From positions 558,001 to 622,000 of the forward strand of contig NZ_CP018870.1 in the NCBI RefSeq assembly GCF_001941845.1: 64,000 nucleotides of DNA. The letters are read 5' to 3'. The notes under the pieces are model-generated. The model was not told where the DNA came from, did no database searches, and saw only the letters and a program-made list of their open reading frames with translations. The position numbers and the translations under genes are program-made. This stretch comes from Streptomyces sp. TN58 (GTDB lineage: Bacteria > Actinomycetota > Actinomycetes > Streptomycetales > Streptomycetaceae). This document shows, in pieces, positions 17,392 through 27,635 of the stretch (positions are counted from its first letter, which is position 1; each line of letters opens with the position of its first letter).

Positions 17392-18054
17392 TCAGCCGCG
17401 GAACTCCTCCGTGCGGACGGGGGAGGCCGCGGCGAGCGCCCGGGTGACGCCTTCGACGCCGTCGCGCAGTCCGTAGACCGGGGTGCCGGGCTGCTGGCGC
17501 CAGGATTCGTCGAGGCCGCCCGCGTCGACGGTGTCGAAGCCCAGCTCCTCGATGAGGTCCTGTACGGCCTTCTTCGCGGTCTCGTCGTCGCCCGCGACGG
17601 GCAGCGCGATGCGGTCCGGTGCGCCGGCCGGGCGGTGCCGGTCGAGGATGTCCTGCGCGTAGGTGCCGTTGAAGGCCTTGACGACCGGGTGCCCGAGCTG
17701 CCGCTCGGTCCAGCGGCTCTCCGTCAGCCCGTCGTCCTCCACGCCGGAGATCCGGCCGTCGCGCCGGCGCGGGTAGTAGTTGCCGGTGTCGATGACGACG
17801 AGGCCGGGGGCGGCCCCGTCGAAGAGGTCCGCGGGCAGGTCGGGCACCTTCCCGAACGGGATCGTGACGACGGCGATCTCCGCGTCGCGCGCCGCCTCGG
17901 CCACGGGTACGGCGGTGGCACCGGTCTCCCGCGCGAGGGCGGTCAGGGTCTCGGGGCCGCGTGAGTTGGCCACCGCGACCTCGTGGCCGAGCGCGGTGAG
18001 CCGGCGCGTGAGGTTGCCGCCGATGTTGCCTGCGCCGATGATGCCGATCTTCAT
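17392..18054 (-). CDS. F420/NADP-dependent oxidoreductase-like protein
   Basis: 220 aa. Starts directly with a dinucleotide-binding fold, MKIGIIGAGNIGGNLTRRL (GxGxxG), followed by VAVANSRGPETL, which resembles the NADP-phosphate loop of F420H2:NADP oxidoreductases. Then VVTIPFGK and VIDTGNYYPRR. The C-terminal part with GFDTVDAGGLDESWRQQPGTP is the usual closing segment. Cofactor choice cannot be proved. GGAGAG precedes the ATG. Confidence 0.85.
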   Translation of the reverse strand: MKIGIIGAGNIGGNLTRRLTALGHEVAVANSRGPETLTALARETGATAVPVAEAARDAEIAVVTIPFGKVPDLPADLFDGAAPGLVVIDTGNYYPRRRDGRISGVEDDGLTESRWTERQLGHPVVKAFNGTYAQDILDRHRPAGAPDRIALPVAGDDETAKKAVQDLIEELGFDTVDAGGLDESWRQQPGTPVYGLRDGVEGVTRALAAASPVRTEEFRG

Positions 18055-18139
18055 GAGCTCTCCAGTGCCTGCGGGTCGGTGTCCTGTTCGGCTCCAACTC
18101 CGCTCGACGGCACGGCATTCCGCTCCGGAGGACGCGAAA

Positions 18140-18167
18140 GGGCGGCCACCCGTTCGGGTGGCCGCCC
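18140..18167 (-). terminator. Terminator downstream of the FprA-like gene
   Basis: Perfect 12-bp stem GGGCGGCCACCC/GGGTGGCCGCCC with a GTTC loop, 11 nt past the stop of the ferredoxin reductase gene in its direction of transcription. Confidence 0.75.
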
Positions 18168-18178
18168 CCTCGCGGGCG

Positions 18179-19540
18179 TCAGGCTCCGCTCGCGTCGAGC
18201 AGCTCCTCGCGCTCCACGATCTTCACGCGCGCACGGCCCTGGGGCTCGCCGAGGGCCTTCTCTGCCGCGTCCAGCCGGTACCAGCCCTCCCACGTCGTGT
18301 AGCGGACGCTGCGCTCGGCGAGGAAGGTCTCCACCGCGGCCGGCTCGGGGGACGCCGGCGTGCCCAGGCGGCCCTCGGCGTGGTCGGCGAGGAGGTTCGC
18401 GACGGTCTCGTTCGCGTCGCCCTTGGTGTGGCCGATCAGGCCGATCGGGCCGCGCCGGATCCAGCCGGTGACGTACGTCGACTGCATGTGGCCGCCGGCG
18501 TCGATGACGCGGCCGCCCTCGTCCGGGACCGTGCCGGACTCGACGTCCCAGGGGAGCTTGGGCAGCTCGTCGGAGAGGTAGCCGACCGCGCGGTACACGG
18601 ACTGCACGTCCCAGTCGGTGAACCGGCCGGTGCCCTTGACGTTGCCGGTGCCGTCCAGCTCGGTGCGCTCGGTACGCAGACCCACGACCTTGCCGTCCTC
18701 GCCGAGGATCTCGGAGGGCGACTCGAAGAAGTGCAGGAACAGCTTGTGCGGCCGGTCGCCGATGTCGCGGATGGCCCAGTTCTCCAGGGTCTTGGCGACC
18801 ATGTCGGTCTGCTTGTTCCCGCGCCGCTCGGCGATCGAGCCGTCGTCGTAGTCGATGTCCTCGGGGTTGACGATGACCTCGATGTTGGGCGAGTGGTCCA
18901 GCTCGCGCAGCTCCATGGGGCTGAACTTGGCCTGCGCCGGGCCGCGACGGCCGAAGACGTGCACTTCAAGGGCCTTGTTGGCCTTGAGGCCATCGTAGAC
19001 GTTGGCCGGGATCTCGGTGGGCAGCAGCTCGTCGGCCGTCTTCGCGAGGATGCGCGCGACGTCCAGGGCGACGTTGCCGACGCCGAGCACGGCGACCTTC
19101 TCGGCCTCCAGCGGCCAGGTGCGGGGCACGTCCGGGTGGCCGTCGTACCAGGAGACGAAGTCGGCGGCGCCGTAGGAGCCGTCGAGGTCGACACCGGGGA
19201 TGTCGAGGGAGCGGTCGGCCGTGGCGCCGGTGGAGAAGATCACGGCGTCGTAGAAGGAGCGCAGCTCGTCGAGGCTGATGTCGCCCGGGTAGTCGACGTT
19301 GCCGAAGAGGCGGACCTGCGGCTTGTCGAGCACCTGGTGCAGGGCGGTGATGATGCCCTTGATGCGCGGGTGGTCGGGGGCGACGCCGTAGCGGATCAGG
19401 CCGAAGGGGGCGGGCATGCGCTCGAAGATGTCTATGGACACACCGGGCTCGACGGCGGCCTCGGACTTCAGCAGCGCGTCGGCGGCGTAGATGCCGGCCG
19501 GGCCGGCTCCGACGATTGCTACCCGCAGAGGGCGAGGCAT
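18179..19540 (-). CDS. fprA: Ferredoxin/adrenodoxin-NADP+ reductase (FprA-like)
   Basis: 453 aa from ATG 19540, with GAAGGGAA upstream. FAD-binding motif VAIVGAGPAGIYAAD at 6-20. FGLIRYGVAPDHPRIKGI and the NADP site VLGVGNVALDVARIL are signature segments of the adrenodoxin-reductase-like group (mycobacterial FprA). Catalyses electron transfer from NADPH via FAD to ferredoxin, for P450s and iron-sulfur biosynthesis. An in-frame upstream ATG at 19588 exists but lacks a good ribosome-binding site. A DtxR/IdeR-type iron box lies about 60-78 bp upstream, so iron repression is likely. The symbol follows the mycobacterial homologue. Confidence 0.9.
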   Translation of the reverse strand: MPRPLRVAIVGAGPAGIYAADALLKSEAAVEPGVSIDIFERMPAPFGLIRYGVAPDHPRIKGIITALHQVLDKPQVRLFGNVDYPGDISLDELRSFYDAVIFSTGATADRSLDIPGVDLDGSYGAADFVSWYDGHPDVPRTWPLEAEKVAVLGVGNVALDVARILAKTADELLPTEIPANVYDGLKANKALEVHVFGRRGPAQAKFSPMELRELDHSPNIEVIVNPEDIDYDDGSIAERRGNKQTDMVAKTLENWAIRDIGDRPHKLFLHFFESPSEILGEDGKVVGLRTERTELDGTGNVKGTGRFTDWDVQSVYRAVGYLSDELPKLPWDVESGTVPDEGGRVIDAGGHMQSTYVTGWIRRGPIGLIGHTKGDANETVANLLADHAEGRLGTPASPEPAAVETFLAERSVRYTTWEGWYRLDAAEKALGEPQGRARVKIVEREELLDASGA

Positions 19541-19599
19541 GGCAGGGGTTCCCTTCGAGCGACGGCAAGGTGGATCAAGGTGGATCAAAGGGAACCCTA

Positions 19600-19618
19600 A
19601 ACGAAGGTAAGCCTAACC
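19600..19618 (-). promoter_or_regulatory. DtxR/IdeR (DmdR)-type iron box upstream of fprA
   Basis: On the minus strand the sequence includes GGTTAGGCTTACCTTCG. The core TTAGGCTTACCT matches 11 of 12 bases of the consensus core TTAGGCTAACCT, and about 14 of 19 over the full box. In Streptomyces such boxes bind DmdR1 with Fe2+. Placement suggests repression of the FprA-type reductase when iron is plentiful. Confidence 0.65.
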
Positions 19619-19756
19619 CAGCACCCGGTGTCGCTTTATGACCCCATAACCCAATCTTATGACTCCCCCAAGCCATCCTTGGGTCTCCAGGAACTCGCTG
19701 GTCAGTGCGTACGGCGACTGACAGACTGGGTCGGCTTGATCACTCCAGGAGGACGA

Positions 19757-19948
19757 ATGGCTGACGAAGCAGGCACCCCGCAGGACGAGTCCCCGGCCGA
19801 AGCGGCCAAGCGCCGGTTCCGGGAGGCCCTGGAGCGCAACGCCGCGAAGGCGCACGCACAGCAGTCCCACCAGAACCGGGCCAAGGTCCAGGGCTCCAGC
19901 AGCGCCGCGAGCGGCAAGAACAAGAAGGTCCGCCGCAAGAGCGGCTGA
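19757..19948 (+). CDS. DUF5302-like small protein
   Basis: 63 aa with a strong AGGAGG 3 nt before the ATG. Acidic start (MADEAGTPQDESPAE), helical middle (AAKRRFREALERNAAK) and a highly basic Ser/Lys/Arg C-terminus (GKNKKVRRKSG). This matches the small actinobacterial DUF5302 family as I remember it. Function unknown; the basic tail may bind nucleic acid (inference). Followed by a 14-bp terminator hairpin. Confidence 0.72.
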   Translation: MADEAGTPQDESPAEAAKRRFREALERNAAKAHAQQSHQNRAKVQGSSSAASGKNKKVRRKSG

Positions 19949-19966
19949 CCCTCCGGCGCCGGGAGC

Positions 19967-19997
19967 CCGGCCCGGGTGCCAGGGGCGCCCGGGCCGG
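19967..19997 (+). terminator. Terminator of the DUF5302-like gene
   Basis: 14-bp stem CCGGCCCGGGTGCC/GGCGCCCGGGCCGG with one G-U pair and an AGG loop, 18 nt past the stop. Confidence 0.7.
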
Positions 19998-20045
19998 ATC
20001 CCGCCGGTCGGCCCGGCGGATCGTTGGGCCACTCGGGTGAGGGGG

Positions 20046-20073
20046 CATAACCCGCTGCACCGTCGGCAGTTGA
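20046..20073 (+). promoter_or_regulatory. Sigma-BldN-like promoter of the rodlin gene
   Basis: CATAAC (20046-20051), 16-bp spacer, AGTTGA (20068-20073). The sigma-BldN consensus as I recall it is CGTAAC-N16/17-CGTTGA, so each hexamer differs at one base. Rodlin and chaplin genes are established BldN-regulon members. This predicts a leader of about 54 nt. Confidence 0.6.
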
Positions 20074-20133
20074 TCAGCGCGTCCCGCCGTGGGCAGCTAT
20101 CTCACGCGACAGTGCGACCGAAGGATCCCCCAG

Positions 20134-20547
20134 ATGCTCAAGAAGTTCATGGCCACCGCCGCCGCCACCGCCGCCGTGCTCGGCGCGGGTGCCGCCGTCG
20201 CCTCGCCCGCGATGGCGATCGGCAACGACAACGGCGTCAACACCGTGAACGGCAACGACTCGGCGCAGATCTACGGCAACCAGGAGACCCACGGCAAGAT
20301 GAGCCCGCAGCTCGCCCCGATCCAGGGCTCGCTCAACAAGCTCTGCGTCGGCCTGCCGGCCAAGATCAACGCCCAGTCCCTGCTCGCGGTCATCGCCAAC
20401 GTCGGCGTCCAGGACGTCAACGTCCTGTCCAACCCGCAGAACCAGCAGTGTGCCGAGAACTCCACCCAGGCCAAGGGCGACGAGTCCCTCTCGCACATCG
20501 CCAGCAACATCCCGGTCCTCTCCGGCAACCTCTCCGCCGGCAGCTGA
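20134..20547 (+). CDS. rdl: Rodlin (spore-surface protein)
   Basis: 137 aa. Signal peptide about 1-28 (MLKKFMATAAATAAVLGAG ... AMA). The mature part has the rodlin hallmarks: IGNDNGVNTVNGN, QIYGN, GKMSPQLAPIQGSLNKLCVGLPAK, NPQNQQCAENSTQAKGDESLSHI. Two Cys are conserved. Rodlins organise chaplin fibrils into rodlets on aerial hyphae and spores. S. coelicolor has a divergent rdlA/rdlB pair beside chaplins; only one copy and no chaplin is visible here. AAGGA precedes the ATG; a strong terminator follows. Confidence 0.9.
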   Translation: MLKKFMATAAATAAVLGAGAAVASPAMAIGNDNGVNTVNGNDSAQIYGNQETHGKMSPQLAPIQGSLNKLCVGLPAKINAQSLLAVIANVGVQDVNVLSNPQNQQCAENSTQAKGDESLSHIASNIPVLSGNLSAGS

Positions 20548-20557
20548 TCGATCTTCC

Positions 20558-20592
20558 GCGCCGGTGTCACGCGTCACGCGTGGCACCGGCGC
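20558..20592 (+). terminator. Strong terminator of the rodlin gene
   Basis: 16-bp stem (20558-20573/20577-20592) with a single T-G pair and a TCA loop, followed by TTTCACTT. It also insulates the chitinase promoter that starts a few bases later. Confidence 0.8.
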
Positions 20593-20596
20593 TTTC

Positions 20597-20639
20597 ACTT
20601 GGTCTAGACCTTGACAGGTTCAGACCATTCCGTTTCAGT
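20597..20639 (+). promoter_or_regulatory. Chitinase promoter with tandem DasR-type (dre) repeats
   Basis: Two copies of the chitinase direct repeat: TTGGTCTAGACCTT (20599-20612) and AGGTTCAGACCATT (20616-20629). Streptomyces chitinase promoters carry such 12-bp repeats, and the DasR consensus is ACTGGTCTAGACCACT. TTGACA (20611-20616) lies between or overlaps them, with TTCAGT (20634-20639) at 17-bp spacing. DasR repression relieved by glucosamine-6-phosphate is the expected control. Confidence 0.75.
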
Positions 20640-20687
20640 GGGCGTCGTGGTCTCCACCCCAAGTCCCCCCACTGAAGGAGCAGTTAC

Positions 20688-21608
20688 GTGATACGTGCGC
20701 TTCGACGCCGTACCCTCGGCCTGGTCGCGGCCGCGGCCGTCACGGCCGGCATCGCCCTCGCCCTCCCCTCGTCCCACGCCTCCGCGGCGGCTCCCTGCTC
20801 CTCCCCCTGGGCCTCGTCGGCCGTCTACACCAACGGCATGAGCGCCTCGTACGGCGGCCGCAACTGGCAGGCCAAGTGGTGGACCCAGGGCGAGACCCCC
20901 GGCAGCACCGGCCAGTGGGGCGTCTGGTCCGACCAGGGTGTCTGCGGCGGGGGCCAGGACCCGGACCCGGACCCCACGCCCGACCCGTCCGGATTCGTGG
21001 TCTCCGAGGCACAGTTCAACCAGATGTTCCCGAACCGGAACCCCTTCTACACCTACAACGGCCTGGTCGCGGCACTGTCCGCCTACCCCGGCTTCGCCAA
21101 CACCGGAGACATCACCGTGAAGCGGCGCGAGGCCGCCGCCTTCCTCGCGAACGTCTCCCACGAGACCGGCGGCCTCGTCCACATCGTGGAGCAGAACACC
21201 GCCAACTACCCCCACTACTGCGACGCGGGCCGGCCGTACGGCTGTCCGGCCGGACAGGCCGCCTACTACGGCCGCGGCCCCATCCAGCTCAGCTGGAACT
21301 TCAACTACAAGGCGGCCGGTGACGCTCTCGGCATCAACCTCCTGGCCAACCCCTACCTCGTGGAGCGGGACCCGGCCGTCGCCATGAAGACGGCGCTGTG
21401 GTACTGGAACACCCAGAACGGCCCCGGCACGATGACCGCGCACGCCGCCATGGTGAACGGCGCGGGCTTCGGCGAGACGATCCGCTCGATCAACGGCTCC
21501 CTGGAGTGCAACGGCGGCAACCCCGCGCAGGTCCAGAGCCGCATCTCGAAGTACCAGAGCTTCACCCAGCTGCTCGGCGTCACCCCGGGCAACAACCTCA
21601 GCTGCTGA
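20688..21608 (+). CDS. Secreted GH19 chitinase with N-terminal CBM5/12
   Basis: 306 aa from GTG 20688 with GAAGGAG 7 nt upstream. Signal peptide about 1-33 (ends SHASA). CBM5/12 chitin-binding module about 35-85 (WASSAVYTNG, AKWWTQGE, GQWGVW). A Pro/Asp linker (DPDPDPTPDPS) leads to a GH19 catalytic domain about 103-306. Catalytic Glu candidates are in SHETGG and HIVEQ; YYGRGPIQLSWNFNY is the substrate-cleft signature. Compact loopless bacterial GH19 type. Hydrolyses chitin outside the cell; expression fits the DasR sites upstream. Confidence 0.93.
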   Translation: MIRALRRRTLGLVAAAAVTAGIALALPSSHASAAAPCSSPWASSAVYTNGMSASYGGRNWQAKWWTQGETPGSTGQWGVWSDQGVCGGGQDPDPDPTPDPSGFVVSEAQFNQMFPNRNPFYTYNGLVAALSAYPGFANTGDITVKRREAAAFLANVSHETGGLVHIVEQNTANYPHYCDAGRPYGCPAGQAAYYGRGPIQLSWNFNYKAAGDALGINLLANPYLVERDPAVAMKTALWYWNTQNGPGTMTAHAAMVNGAGFGETIRSINGSLECNGGNPAQVQSRISKYQSFTQLLGVTPGNNLSC

Positions 21609-21626
21609 CCGGCGGCCCGGCCGCGG

Positions 21627-24404
21627 TCACCGCGTGCGCAGCGCGGTGGCCAGCTGGGCCCGCGACCGCACGTCGAGCTTCTGGTAGATGCGGGTCAGCC
21701 GGGCCTCCACGGTCTTGACGCTGAGGAACAGCTTGGCCGCCGCCTCCTGGTTGCTGGCGCCCTGGCTGACCAGCAGCGCGAGGCGCGTCTCGGCGTCCGT
21801 CAGCGAACCCGCGGCCGTGGCCGCGGAAGTCCGGGAGCCTGCCCCGTCACCCGGGGCGGGCTCCCGCGCCAGTTCGCTCCAGGGCCCGGCTCCGGCTCGC
21901 TCGAACACCTCGGCCGCGGCCCGGAGCGCCGCGCGGGCCGGTGCCCGGCGCCGGCGGCGGCGCTCCACGCGGGCGAGGGCTAGCAGGGTGCGCCCGCGTT
22001 CCAGCGGCAGGCCGAGGGCTTCGAAGCGGTGCGCCGTGTCCTCCAGGAGCCGGACGGCCGCCTCCGCGTCGCCCTGGGCGGAGAGGCGGAGCGCGTCGGC
22101 CCGGTCGAGGGCGGCGACGACGCCGGTACGGCCGAGGCCGACGGCGACCGCACGGACGGACTCGATCAGCTCGGCGGCCTCACCGGGCGCGTCGGCGGCG
22201 ATCAGGGCCTCGGCGAGTTCCCCGTGCCAGCGCAGGATCGAGGGGTCCACCACCTGCTGGGCGGCCTCCAGTTCGGCGACGCGGCGCAGGGTGGCGACCG
22301 CCTTCGCCGCCTCCCCGGTGGCCAGTTCGACGAGTCCGAGCGCGTGCAGGCTGCGGGAGAGGAAGACCTGGTCGTGTTCCTCCTGGGAGGCCTGGACACC
22401 GCGGCGCGCGTAACCCTCGGCGCGTGCGAAGCTGCCGCCCATGGTCTCGGCCGTCGCCGCGACGTACCAGGCGGGGCCGGGTGACAGGCCCGCCTCGATG
22501 GTCAGTTCCAGGGCGCGGCGGGCGTGCGCCGAGGCGGATTCGCACCGGCCGCTGCGCAGTTCCACCTCGGTGAGGCTGCGCAGGACCTCGAAGACGTCCT
22601 CGGCGGAGCCGGTGCGCCGGACGGCCGGCAGCAGCACCATCAGCTGACGGCGGGCGTCGTCGAGACGGTCGTCGAAGAGGGCGTGCCGTACGGCGAGGTA
22701 CTGGGGCGCGTTGCGCATGCCGAGCGGCACCTCGGGCGCGGGCAGGGCGAGCGCCTCGGCGAGGATTTCCTCGGCTCCGGCGTCTCCGAGGATGCGGCCC
22801 ATGCGGGCCCGTACGGTCAGGGCCATGGCCTCGGCGGTCTGGTCGCCGCCGAGGGCCGCGAGGGCGCCGGCCGCGGCCGCCGCGTCCCGGGAGCGTACGG
22901 GGTCCCCGTCGCTGAGGTTGTGCTTCCAGGCGACCCGGAGCTGGACGGCCGCCTGCAGGGCGGGATCGCCGGCCGCCTCGTCCATGGCGTACGCGAAGGT
23001 CTCGTCGAGGGCTCCGAGGGCCTGCCCGGCGGCGTCGATGACGGCGAGCCGGGCCCGCACCCGGTCGGCGGGCGAGGCGTCGCGGGCCAGGACGGCGCGG
23101 GTCGCGCGGCGGGCGAGGTCCGCGCGGCCGGCCCAGCCGGCGTCCTCGGCGGCGGTGACGAGGCGGGCCAGTTCCTCGCCGGGCAGCGAGGCCGGGGTGC
23201 GTTCGGCGGCGAGCAGGCCCAGTTCGGCGGCGAGGGCCCGCTGGCCGCGGCCTCGGCAGACCGCGGCGGCCTCGGTGATCTCGGCCGCGAGCCACTGGTC
23301 GGGGGTGTCGACGGCCAGCGCCCGGTGGCGTACGGCCTGGACGGGGTCGTCGACGGCGGAGGCCAGTGCCGCGTGCCCGGCGGCGCGCTCGGGCCAGCCG
23401 GCGTCGGCGGCGAGCGCGGCGGGCAGGGCTCCGGCGGTGAACTCGACGGTGCCGTCCTCGCCGACCCGGACGAGCGCGGCCCGCTCCGCTTCGGCCAGCT
23501 CGGCCTCGGCGTCGGGACGGCCGGCCCGCCGCAGCAGGGGGATGGTGGGGCGGGAGGCGAGGGCGGCGAGCAGCAGGGTGCGGCGGGCCTGGGCGGGGGC
23601 CGCGGCGAGGAGCCGGCGGGCGACCTCGCGGGCCTGTCCGGAGATGGGCAGGGGGTCGGCGTGGTGGGCGTTGCCGTCCCGGGCCTCGGCGGCTTCCGCG
23701 AGGGAGTGGCCGAGGGCGAGCGCGAGGCGCGGGTTCCCGCCGCTGGCCTGGTGGATGCGGCCGGCGAGGCGGGCGGGCAGGCCGTGGCGCAGCAGGAGTT
23801 CGGCGACCTCGTCGGCGCCGAGCGGCGGCACCCGTACGGCGGGGACGCCCGGTCCCCAGAGGGGTTCGCCGACCGGTGCTCCGCCCTGGACGCGCTCGGC
23901 GGCCAGGACCCGCACGCGGGGCGGGGTCAGGCGCAGGGCGAAGCGGAGCAGGTCGGTGCTCTCGGCGTCGAGCCACTGGGCGTTGTCGATCACGAGGAGG
24001 ACGGGCTGGCGGACGGCGAGGGTGCGGAGCACCTCGACGACGGCCAGGCGGAGTGCGACGTGGTCGCGGCCGGCGCGGGGGGCGTCCGCCTCGCGGCGCA
24101 GGAGGGCGATGGCGGTGCGCTGGGGGCCGGAGAGTTCTTCGAGGGCGGCGGCGGGCACGGAGGCGAGGAGGGCGGCGGCCGAGGCCTCGGGTATCCACTG
24201 GTCGGCGGCCTCGGGAGCCAGGCGCAGCACGGACTCGCCGCGGGATCCGGCCGCGTCCGCGACGGCGCGGACCACTTCGGTCTTGCCGGCGCCGGCGGGT
24301 CCGGTCAGGAGTGCCCGGCCGTGCGCGGTCAGGGCACGGTCGACCGCCTTGATCAGTTCTCCGTGTCCGACACTTGTGTCAGCGTGCCCCGTCGCCGCCA
24401 CCAC
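21627..24404 (-). CDS. Large LuxR-type ATPase regulator (LAL/STAND)
   Basis: 925 aa. Walker A LLTGPAGAGKTE at about 32-43, Walker B VLLVIDNAQWLD near 137, then a long Ala/Leu/Arg-rich TPR-like region (about 330-840) and a C-terminal LuxR HTH (LTDAETRLALLVSQGASNQEAAAKLF, VKTVEARLTRIYQKLDVRSR). LAL regulators are typically ATP- and ligand-dependent activators. GTG 24404 is followed by another GTG and the ribosome-binding site is poor, so the exact start is uncertain. Converges with the chitinase gene (18-nt gap); its targets are unknown. Confidence 0.87.
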   Translation of the reverse strand: MVAATGHADTSVGHGELIKAVDRALTAHGRALLTGPAGAGKTEVVRAVADAAGSRGESVLRLAPEAADQWIPEASAAALLASVPAAALEELSGPQRTAIALLRREADAPRAGRDHVALRLAVVEVLRTLAVRQPVLLVIDNAQWLDAESTDLLRFALRLTPPRVRVLAAERVQGGAPVGEPLWGPGVPAVRVPPLGADEVAELLLRHGLPARLAGRIHQASGGNPRLALALGHSLAEAAEARDGNAHHADPLPISGQAREVARRLLAAAPAQARRTLLLAALASRPTIPLLRRAGRPDAEAELAEAERAALVRVGEDGTVEFTAGALPAALAADAGWPERAAGHAALASAVDDPVQAVRHRALAVDTPDQWLAAEITEAAAVCRGRGQRALAAELGLLAAERTPASLPGEELARLVTAAEDAGWAGRADLARRATRAVLARDASPADRVRARLAVIDAAGQALGALDETFAYAMDEAAGDPALQAAVQLRVAWKHNLSDGDPVRSRDAAAAAGALAALGGDQTAEAMALTVRARMGRILGDAGAEEILAEALALPAPEVPLGMRNAPQYLAVRHALFDDRLDDARRQLMVLLPAVRRTGSAEDVFEVLRSLTEVELRSGRCESASAHARRALELTIEAGLSPGPAWYVAATAETMGGSFARAEGYARRGVQASQEEHDQVFLSRSLHALGLVELATGEAAKAVATLRRVAELEAAQQVVDPSILRWHGELAEALIAADAPGEAAELIESVRAVAVGLGRTGVVAALDRADALRLSAQGDAEAAVRLLEDTAHRFEALGLPLERGRTLLALARVERRRRRRAPARAALRAAAEVFERAGAGPWSELAREPAPGDGAGSRTSAATAAGSLTDAETRLALLVSQGASNQEAAAKLFLSVKTVEARLTRIYQKLDVRSRAQLATALRTR

Positions 24405-24535
24405 GCACAGCCACCAGCCTTCCAGTCCCCAGCTCCTGTGCCCTTCCTGTGAGGAGCGAGAATACGAGGTCGGGCGGCTGGTGGACCCGCATTGTGACGC
24501 AGAAATCAGTCACAGGGCGCGGAAAACCCGGCGGA

Positions 24536-24562
24536 CCTGCCGATACCCGGAGTATCGGCAGG
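24536..24562 (-). terminator. Terminator of the subtilase gene
   Basis: Perfect 11-bp stem CCTGCCGATAC/GTATCGGCAGG with a CCGGA loop, 77 nt past the protease stop on the minus strand. It also separates that transcript from the LAL gene, which starts 130 nt further on. Confidence 0.75.
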
Positions 24563-24638
24563 CCCGGGGATTCTGTTGGTCCGTACTATCGCTCCGTCAG
24601 GCGGAGTTGTACCGGACCCCGAGTCGGCGGGAGCCGTC

Positions 24639-26441
<1,803 letters not shown>

Positions 26442-26852
26442 GTGATCCCTTTCGAGGGCCGTTTCCGGGCAGGCCGGAGCGGCCGGTCGGTGCAGTGTGG
26501 GGGTGTTCGGCGGCCGCGGGGCCGGAAGCGAGTTGGTCGGTCTCGCCCCGGCTGCCGCCGCACGCCACGTTGTCCCGGCCGCAACGGCGAGGCAGGGGCA
26601 ACGGCGGTCCCGGCGCGCTCCCCCGGCCGGTCGGCCTACACGCCATGTGGGGTTGGCGTGTGAACCGTCCGGCCCGGGAAGATCGCCGGTGGCCAGACAG
26701 TAGGCAACGCGGGGGTCGGCCGGATACGGGGAAAACCCTTGTCCACCCCCTGCGGCTCCCCCCGCGGGTCCCTCGGCAGGTGGTGTGACCAGGGCTTTCG
26801 CCGCAGCTGCCGGGCACCGGCCGCGAGGGTGGGACGGCAGGGTCGGGAGTGC
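26442..26852. other. Intergenic region upstream of the subtilase gene
   Basis: 411 bp without a convincing gene. Besides the inverted repeat noted separately (26638-26661), I see only G/C-rich sequence. The protease promoter should lie here on the minus strand, but I cannot place it confidently. Confidence 0.5.
26638..26661. promoter_or_regulatory. Inverted repeat in the subtilase upstream region
   Basis: Perfect 8-bp arms ACACGCCA/TGGCGTGT separated by TGTGGGGT. The centre is about 208 bp upstream of the protease start, so it could be an operator or a terminator of unannotated transcription. No regulator can be named. Confidence 0.35.
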
Positions 26853-27635
26853 TCAGAGCGCGTCGCGGTCCGGCGGGTAGAGCCTGCGGAAGTACGTCCA
26901 GCTCGTCTCGTTCGGCTCGCTCCACTTCCGTGGTGCGCGGGCGAACCGGGGGTGGTGGCCGGCGATGTACGCGCGGGTGCGTTCGGGGACCTGCTCGTAG
27001 GAGTCGAGCTTGCGGCCGCGGCAGTGGAAGACGAGTCCACCGGGGCGCGCCCCCTGCTCCATCCACGGCAGCCACGGAGACATACGGGTCCAGGACATCG
27101 TCGCCGGGACGCTCACCCGGTCGGTGCCCAGCACGGTAGCGGGTGCGAAGAACTGGAAGAGTTCCAGCGCCCGGTAGGTGTCGTCGGCCGAGTGGTCCGG
27201 GTACTGCTCGACCTTCAGCGGGGAGGGGTAGGCGAGCGGGATCTCCAGGCTGAAGCAGATCTGGTCGCCCAGTTCGGTCACGGGGATCGGGAAGGGGCGC
27301 CACTTCTGGTTGGCCGGGTCGTTCCAGACGTGGACCACGGGCTTGCCCTGCCAGGTCTCCATGATCTCCCGGGTGACCGGGTCGAGGTAGAACGCCGCCT
27401 CCCGGGACAGCAGCCGGTAGCCGCCGCCCTCCCCGTCGGCGGCGAGGCGGGAGACGTTGAGCCCTTCGAAGCCGAAGAGCCGCCGGTAGGGCTCGCCCGG
27501 GGCCCAGGAGTGGACGTCGCCGGTCCACCAGTAGGTGACCTCGCCGCCGTCGAGCCGGGCGCGGGTGCGGGCGAAGGCGTCCAGGAGCTCGGCGGGTGTC
27601 ACCGGGGTCCCGGCGGGTCCCGCGGGGTGTGTCAT
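26853..27635 (-). CDS. DUF1838-like protein
   Basis: 260 aa from ATG 27635. Recognisable segments: VTYWWTGDVHSWAPGEPYRRLFGFEGLNVSR, LDPVTREIMETWQGKPVVHVWNDPANQKW and a C-terminal WSEPNETSWTYFRRLYPP. These match the DUF1838 pattern as I recall it. No signal peptide. Members are found in bacteria and fungi near oxidoreductases; the biochemical role is unknown. Divergent from the DUF1996 gene. Confidence 0.72.
   Translation of the reverse strand: MTHPAGPAGTPVTPAELLDAFARTRARLDGGEVTYWWTGDVHSWAPGEPYRRLFGFEGLNVSRLAADGEGGGYRLLSREAAFYLDPVTREIMETWQGKPVVHVWNDPANQKWRPFPIPVTELGDQICFSLEIPLAYPSPLKVEQYPDHSADDTYRALELFQFFAPATVLGTDRVSVPATMSWTRMSPWLPWMEQGARPGGLVFHCRGRKLDSYEQVPERTRAYIAGHHPRFARAPRKWSEPNETSWTYFRRLYPPDRDAL

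Noticed and set aside
20134..20547. Chaplin
   Set aside because: The sequence matches rodlin signatures (NPQNQQCAENSTQAKGDE) and lacks the chaplin domain.
22524..24452. 642-aa and 679-aa plus-strand frames
   Set aside because: Antisense shadows of the LAL regulator gene.
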